A DNA stretch of 64,000 bases from Acheta domesticus (Eukaryota; Arthropoda; Insecta; Orthoptera; Gryllidae): positions 178,334,961-178,398,960 of the forward strand of contig JAHLJT010009419.1 of the NCBI GenBank assembly GCA_031308135.1. Reading direction: 5' to 3'. The translations under genes and the position numbers were made by a program. How positions within the stretch are numbered: position 1 is the first letter of the stretch; every line of letters starts with the position of its first letter. The notes under the pieces were generated by a model. The model saw only the letters and a list, made by a program, of their open reading frames with translations, did no database searches and was not told the DNA's origin. Below are positions 57,926-64,000 of this stretch, piece by piece.

Positions 57926-60005
57926 GTGAGTACCCCCCGACCGACGGCTCCGTATTCTGGACTTGCACAAAGAACTGTGCAAGGAAAAGCGTTTTCTGAA
58001 ATGAGATACAGTTTTTAAATAGTTTGTCCAGGATGGTCATAATTAAACTTTCCCAATAGAGTACGTAGCAAGGAAACGAATTATAATATGAGCACCAAAC
58101 CTGCTAGTATTAGTATCCAAAGTATGGGGTGCTTGATTTCCATGTGTTACTGTGCCACCGGTCAGTTCCAAATACTGCAATTGAAGGGGTTGTGGAAAAA
58201 TGTCATATCTAAGTAATTCGTTAATCCCTATTTAAATTTCAAATTCATTGCCATTTTATAATTTACATGCTTTGTTTGTATAAATATCATTACAATGATA
58301 TAAAAACTCATTGTCTATTCAAGTTTCTCCCATTTATGTACTGTTTATGTCTTTTTGTCAGAGCTTATTTTGGGAATTTCTAAACAGATATTGATGGTGT
58401 TTTAACTGACTCTTACATTGCTTTGTTGGGTACAATTTAGAAAATTTCATTCAGATCATTTTCTATTCTATTAACAAGAATATTCCTTTGTCGACACAAA
58501 TCTAGTTTTATTCCGACCTTAATGCAAATTTGTACATGTTGCTTTCAAAACAAGAGGAACGTTACCGTCTAAATGAAATTTCAAAAAAACTACCCTCATT
58601 TTCCTTTTCTAACTCTTGAAAGTTAAATATAGATCTGCCCTCTTTTAGTTTTTACCGAATCATTCCAGAATTTAATGAGAATCTACCAAAAACGTTGAAA
58701 AACCACCAAAAAACAAATCTAAAGCTTTTCAAAGGCTTAAAATTTCTTACCAAAAGCATTTTGATTCATTCCCAAGTCGCAGTTATTTAGAAATTGAAAA
58801 TCAAATTTTTACGGGATGTTTGTCTAGCATAAGCAAGAATAGGCTTAAAGACATCCACGTCAATATTAATACTAGTAGCTGCAATCGCAGCAAGCATTTC
58901 TTGAAGTTTCGAGCTGAATCAGGGTCAGTCTGAGCCACGACGGGCAGGAATACACTTCCGGTAGAATTCATTCCTTTTCTATCTCATATGTAATTGTAAT
59001 AAATGAGTATCCAGGTTACGCGGGGTATTTCAGCAAGTCTAAAATTAAAAGTTTCAAAATTTACAAAAAATATCATTCTGATTTGAACTGTACAAAATGT
59101 GTGCGTAGGACTACGTTATGTTTACAGAAAGCAGAAGATAGTGTATACACAAAATCAGAAATGTTCGAATATACACATTTTTATGCATCACGTAGATCGT
59201 GAGTTTTCCAGTAGTATAATAATTTGCTGACTTGTCCGGGTTAGACCTCAACTCCTTTTCAAGATATACGTATCGTACTATGAAATTAGTAGAAATATTA
59301 ATTTTATCGCTACATGTTAAACCTCACATTTATTATTGCATTAACTAGTTCCCTTCAGTATATTCCGCATTTGTAAATTCATTAACACAAATTAACTAAT
59401 ATTCTAAACTGAATAAATAGTTGAAAGGTGTATAAACTTCTAATTTGTTTTTGCGAATAAGAATTAACTAGCTGATATTCTCTTTGCAAATGTGTTTTAT
59501 GTTTTATCGTAGGTATATTACACGCCAAAGTGAGCATAAAAAGATATCTGTACAACCAGTTATTGACAGAAATAATTGATGTGATATCATTACTCGTTAC
59601 AAAGTTTCCAATGGTAACAAAATGTTATATTTTTTTATTTTTATCGGTTGGATATACCTGTTATGCATTACAATGCATTATTTCCATAGATCCTGTATGA
59701 ATAAATGGTGACAATATGGATGATGAGGAATGTGATATATCAATCTCACAACCCCCTTCTTGCGTTTAATCCACTTGGCCTCCAGCCTATCACGTCTGTT
59801 TCCTGGATTAAGCGCATCCGTAACGACCACGATCAGTGCACTCGGATGCGGTCTCCAGACTGTATATCAGGATTGTCAGCTTGAAACGGAGCCTCTGCTG
59901 GGGAGGGGAACGTGATGAATAGAAGCAACTCGCAGCCTCCGTAACGAGCTCCAATAAGCTACTTATCGTTATTAACCAGTCATTCATCCACCTGTCACGG
60001 GCGAT
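57926..60005. other. Intron 1 of plus-strand gene, AT-rich
   Basis: No exon, RNA or repeat recognised. The sequence is AT-rich throughout. Confidence 0.5.
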
Positions 60006-60090
60006 GCGCCCCCCCCCCGGTTTTTGGGGAGCTGCCGGCCTCCCTCGCGGCCGGATCCAGCCTTCCCCCCCCCCAGGGGGGGGACTGCCC
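60006..60090. repeat. Poly-C / poly-G inverted tract
   Basis: A C10-type run near 60009-60018 is followed by C10 at 60065-60074, one A, then G8 at 60076-60083. The last two can pair as a tight hairpin. Also GCCGGCC-type palindromes nearby. Confidence 0.7.
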
Positions 60091-61125
60091 GGCCGGCGCC
60101 TATCCCCCGCACCGTCTGGCTCGTCAGTCGCCTCATTCGCCGACTCATCATTCACCGCCCTTCACCCCGTCCGCCGCCGTGGCCCTCGGTGCCCCTGCGG
60201 TGGCGAACGTCTTGCGTTGTCCGTGGGATTTCCGTGTTGTCCACGTCCCCTGCTCTCGCCCTCTCTGTGATTTTGCATCGCTTCTCGCTGGCCTCTGACC
60301 CCAATATGCTACTCGTTTGTCACGTTCCGTCTTAGGGCGCACTCTCCCTTTTGTGACGGCGAGGGTGACAATGGAAGGTTTCTGCTGCGTCCCTGTTCCA
60401 CCTCGGACACTCGGTTTTTATTACTTTCGATATTGAGTTGCTTCTCTTCTCGTCTACGTACAGAACTACTGTCAAAAATTTCCTCATCGAATTGTCGTGC
60501 CAGTTCGAGATTTCTCATCACCTTGCGCATCGCTTCGTATTGACATCAACTTTTCCTTTTCCCACTGACACACTATTTATATTGTGTGACTTTGGCCATG
60601 CAACTCAACCTCTTTTTACCCTCTGTTTATCCTTTCCTTGACTAGTTCACATTTCTATCATGTCTAACCACTCATTCACGTTTCTAGAAATGATGTGATA
60701 TACTCTTGTTACTACGAAGCCCTTCAATCGATGTACCCTTATCTACCTGGATTCTAGCACACACCCTCTCTGTCTGTCTCTCTCTCTCTCTCACTCACTC
60801 ACTCACTCACTCACTCACTATACCCTAACATCCCAAAACATCATTTCTTTCTGATTTTAATGGTCTAACAGTCTCGCCAGTTTACTTCTAACATTCCCTA
60901 TTCTGAAGCTCACCCTTCACTATGCCTTATAATACCTATCGCTATGCCACCCGGAGGTTCCCCGCAAACCCTCAGTTCCCGACTCACTCTGCCCCCCGCG
61001 CTGCTCCCAGCCATCTCCCTCGACCCCGCCTTGCACCGCCCAATTATTTGACCCGCCCCAGTGGCCCGGCTCCAACCTGCTCCACCTCGTTTCTGTTGGC
61101 GCTTCAACCCTCTCCTCATGCCACG
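60091..61125. other. Intronic or intergenic DNA with CT/TCAC microsatellite
   Basis: CT repeats followed by about seven TCAC units at 60768-60818. The rest is moderately C-rich with no supported gene. Confidence 0.45.
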
Positions 61126-61500
61126 CTGACCCTCGCCCACCCCGCCCCGCCCCTTCTCACCCGCCACGCCCCGCCCCTTCTCACCCGCCACGCCACGCCA
61201 CTCCTCGCCACGCCCCTCTGGTTCCACCCCACCCTCCCGCCCCCGACCGGCGTTTGTACTGTCCCATCCACCCGCCCCGCCCCTTCCCACCCGCCACACC
61301 GTGCCGCCCCCACCCGCCCCGCTCCACCCCAGCCTCCCGCCTCGTCCCACCCTCCCGGCCCCGCCCCAGCCGCCCCGACCCTCTCCGCCCCACCCCTCAC
61401 CCCTCCCTCCCCGCTCCATCCCACCCCACCCGCCTCGCCCCAATCGCCCCGCCCCACCCGCCTTGTCACTCCCCGGCCCTCCCCGCCCCACCCACGGCCG
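61126..61500. repeat. C-rich low-complexity minisatellite
   Basis: CCCCGCCCC, CCACGCC and CCACCC variants run for about 370 bp, like 46881-47600. It is followed by a CpG-rich patch to about 62100. Confidence 0.65.
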
Positions 61501-64000
61501 CGGAGCACGGCGCGGTTAATCCGGGCGAGAGGCTGAGCCGCGCTGAAAGGGCGGCGCGTGCGTCCCTTGATTGTGTGCGCCCTCGCAGGCAGCTTACTCG
61601 GTCTATAGGGCCGCGCGGAGCGGCGTTCGAAGGGCCGATGAAATACTGGCGCCCCCGACATCCAGCCCGCCCGTCCACGTCGCCATGGCCGCCCGCGCCC
61701 GCAGCGATTCAGCTGCCCTCTCAGGCCCTGACTCCCGCCGCCAACGCCCCCGCCGCCTACGCCCTCCAGCTGATCCCGTCGCCCCGTCTTTCGCCGCCTA
61801 CGCCTTGTCTCTCCCGTCACCCGCCGCATCGCACAGCCTCTTCCGTCTCCGTCGCCCTTTTAAACCCTTCATCGCCCCTGGTCATACTCGCCGTCCTCAC
61901 CCCCTCCAACTTCCCCTCGCCTTCGTTCAACCCTATCGCCTCCCTCTCCCTCCTCCCCGCTGTCCTCTCTTCTCGCTTCACCCTTCCTCCGCCCTCATTT
62001 CCATCCCGCTCGTCCCTTTCCCTCTTCGCATTCCTCGTCCTCAGCGCTGCAGCCCCCTTATTACGCCCGTCCCCTTGGCCACCGCCACCGTGACGCCCAT
62101 TCCCCTATATTCATGGGGGCGTGGGCTCATCCCCTTACTGAGCGGCCAGTCCGTGACCCTCCTCGCGTCGACCAGTTTCCGAGCGGAGGCAATGGCAACG
62201 TCGCGCGATTGACGCACTCTTCCTGTGGATGCGCGTCACTTCCCAGAAACTCTTTTCAAACTAAATTACTTTGTTGTATAATTGGCGCGATCCCATATGC
62301 ATGTATTTTTTTGCTGAGGATTCTATTTGTTTTTGTTTCTGGAAAATAATTTTAGATAGCTTAATAAATGGGTTGAAAATTAGGATTAGCTGTTATTTTG
62401 AAATTGTATTAATGAGTTCCAGTGAATATCATATAATTGTATTGAAAAGGGCTAGTTTTGTTTTCAAATACATAGACATGCAAAATGTGGTCGTTTTTTG
62501 AGAATATCTAGTTGTCTCATCAGACACGTCATTGTTTTCCTTTGTCATTCCGTAGATATTAATTTATATTTATTGAAAATGGCGTATGGAGCCCTCGTAT
62601 TTTGTTTATATAATTATCTGATGTCTGTTTTGTTTTTCGTAAAATATTTATTCTTGTAGTTTTCTTTCACAAATTGATGTAGATTATATGTTTTTAAATT
62701 AGTTTAGATAATTAAATTTAATATCATAACACAATAACACTTTTGAGGTAGAATCGTTAGTATAATTTCAGGGCCTGTGAACATTTAATCAAGTAATGTA
62801 ATAGTAGGGATGTATTCGGAACTTATTTCTTTTGTTCACTGTGCTTGTTGTTACACACATGGTTCCAGAGGTTTCATGAATGAATAAAAATTATTTGTCT
62901 TTACTTGTACTGTGGTGAGTTAGGGAGAATATGTACTTCATCAATGATTTTATTACTGTACTGTCTAATAAACAGAGCATATTCATACCTTTTCGTTCTC
63001 CTGAAATGTAATGCATGAATTTGCCTTCTATCTCTATTCTGTCGTATATGGTCGTGTGATTACGCTTTGAGAGCTGAATGAGATACATTTTTTGAGTTTG
63101 TTTACCGCTAAAGACTTGATTTTCAACACTTCAAACTAGTTAGAAAAATTTCCGAACATTTCTTACGTTTCGTCCTTTATCTTACCTTAGAGATGTAGTA
63201 AAATCCGTGATAAAACATGTGAAACACAAAGACTGGAAGGCTGTAAATTTTTGTGTCATATTAAACAGTGTATTTATCGTTCTAGGAACGCACAATAAGT
63301 TTATTTTACTTTCTTTGTGATGCTTTATAATCTAAACAATTATCCAAACAACGAGTATATTGTTTCAGTACAAATGCTAGCTATTTAATTTATTAAATGT
63401 TTTACTTTTCAAGGAATATTATTATACTACGATACCAGCTGGTCACCATAACAAGATTATATTGCATGAACTGTACTGAACGTAAACAATAGACCGCAAG
63501 TACACTATATTGAAATGTGCATGTTATTGAAGAAACACTAATAGACGTACAAGTTTGGGTCTTCTACGTGGGCAACTTCATATCGTTCTAATAATACATA
63601 TTTTAGAAAAATATAAATACATTAGTATGTAATAAAATAATAGAATTTTCAAATAAAATACGGCTGCTTTTCAAAATGATCTAAATTGTGCAGCATCGTG
63701 TCTATATTTACTTAATACTGTTTGGAGGAAATGTGTCTAATCATTTAATTCTAATTTTTGTTTCTGCTCTTTCTGAACGTGCTCGGTGCAGACACCTATA
63801 ATGTGTAAGTGAAGTAGAGGAAAATATACGATATTATCGCATTGTGATTAGAACGTTCAATGGCCAAAGTCTCAGACCGCGTGACGCAATAGAAAGAAAC
63901 TACTTTAGTACCTTCCCTTTCTTCCTCTTTCTTTCTTAATCAATAACTAAACAAACAGGCTGATGCTCTGAGGATCGTACTCATAAGTATTTTTGCCCGT
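61501..64000. other. CpG-rich patch then AT-rich DNA, no gene seen
   Basis: 61501-62210 is CpG- and C-rich with long overlapping frames of low complexity. From 62210 to the end the sequence is AT-rich with no coding support. Confidence 0.45.

Overview
The window looks like a stretch of a large, repeat-rich insect genome, most likely from a hemimetabolous or polyneopteran lineage; the lineage guess is an inference. The background is AT-rich with (TAA)n microsatellites. It carries a 4.2-kb Dong/R4-clade non-LTR retrotransposon, several long tRNA-headed SINEs, families of short inverted-repeat elements, and small islands of very GC-rich sequence separated by introns of up to 18 kb. There is no bacterial-style gene organisation, no CRISPR array and no virus-like gene.

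Two host genes can be supported. The main one is on the minus strand. Five GC-rich exons (45149-44607, 43504-43141, 40815-40608, 26523-26310, 8103-7819) each end at GT/AG sites, and all four junctions agree in splice phase (0, 1, 2, 0). Together they give 538 codons starting with a good signal peptide. I do not recognise this secreted, cysteine-containing, Ala/Pro-rich protein. It may continue off the left end of the window. The second gene is on the plus strand, head to head with the first. Only one coding exon is visible (57782-57925, ATG at 57835); it encodes a signal peptide and ends in a GTGAGT donor in phase 1. A CpG-rich, CCAAT/CRE/ATCGAT-containing segment at 46560-46880 lies between the two and could be a promoter.

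Left part (1-8.7 kb): a SINE, a Dong-like element inserted in a TTA/TAA array and broken by a one-base frameshift, a 170-bp tandem duplication, exon 5, and a 528-bp SINE with target-site duplication. Region 8.7-26.3 kb (intron 4): a hAT-like MITE, four more SINEs (one with an expanded GAA/GAC tail, one with a perfect 12-bp target-site duplication), a Helitron-like element, several GC-rich minisatellites, then a G-rich minisatellite touching exon 4. Region 26.5-40.6 kb (intron 3): a reverse-strand SINE, an inverted pair of 370-bp elements built on CACTGATTCA motifs, a perfect hAT-like MITE insertion, a SINE with an internal inverted duplication, and a 554-bp foldback element. Region 40.6-45.2 kb: exons 3, 2 and 1 packed between short transposons. 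Region 45-58 kb: the putative promoter, very C-rich period-9/10 minisatellites, a SINE cluster, and the plus-strand signal-peptide exon. The rest is AT-rich and GC-rich low-complexity DNA without recognisable genes.

The most striking pattern is that almost every exon boundary has a transposon or satellite within about 20-80 bp. These include long hairpins and inverted MITE pairs that could affect splicing.
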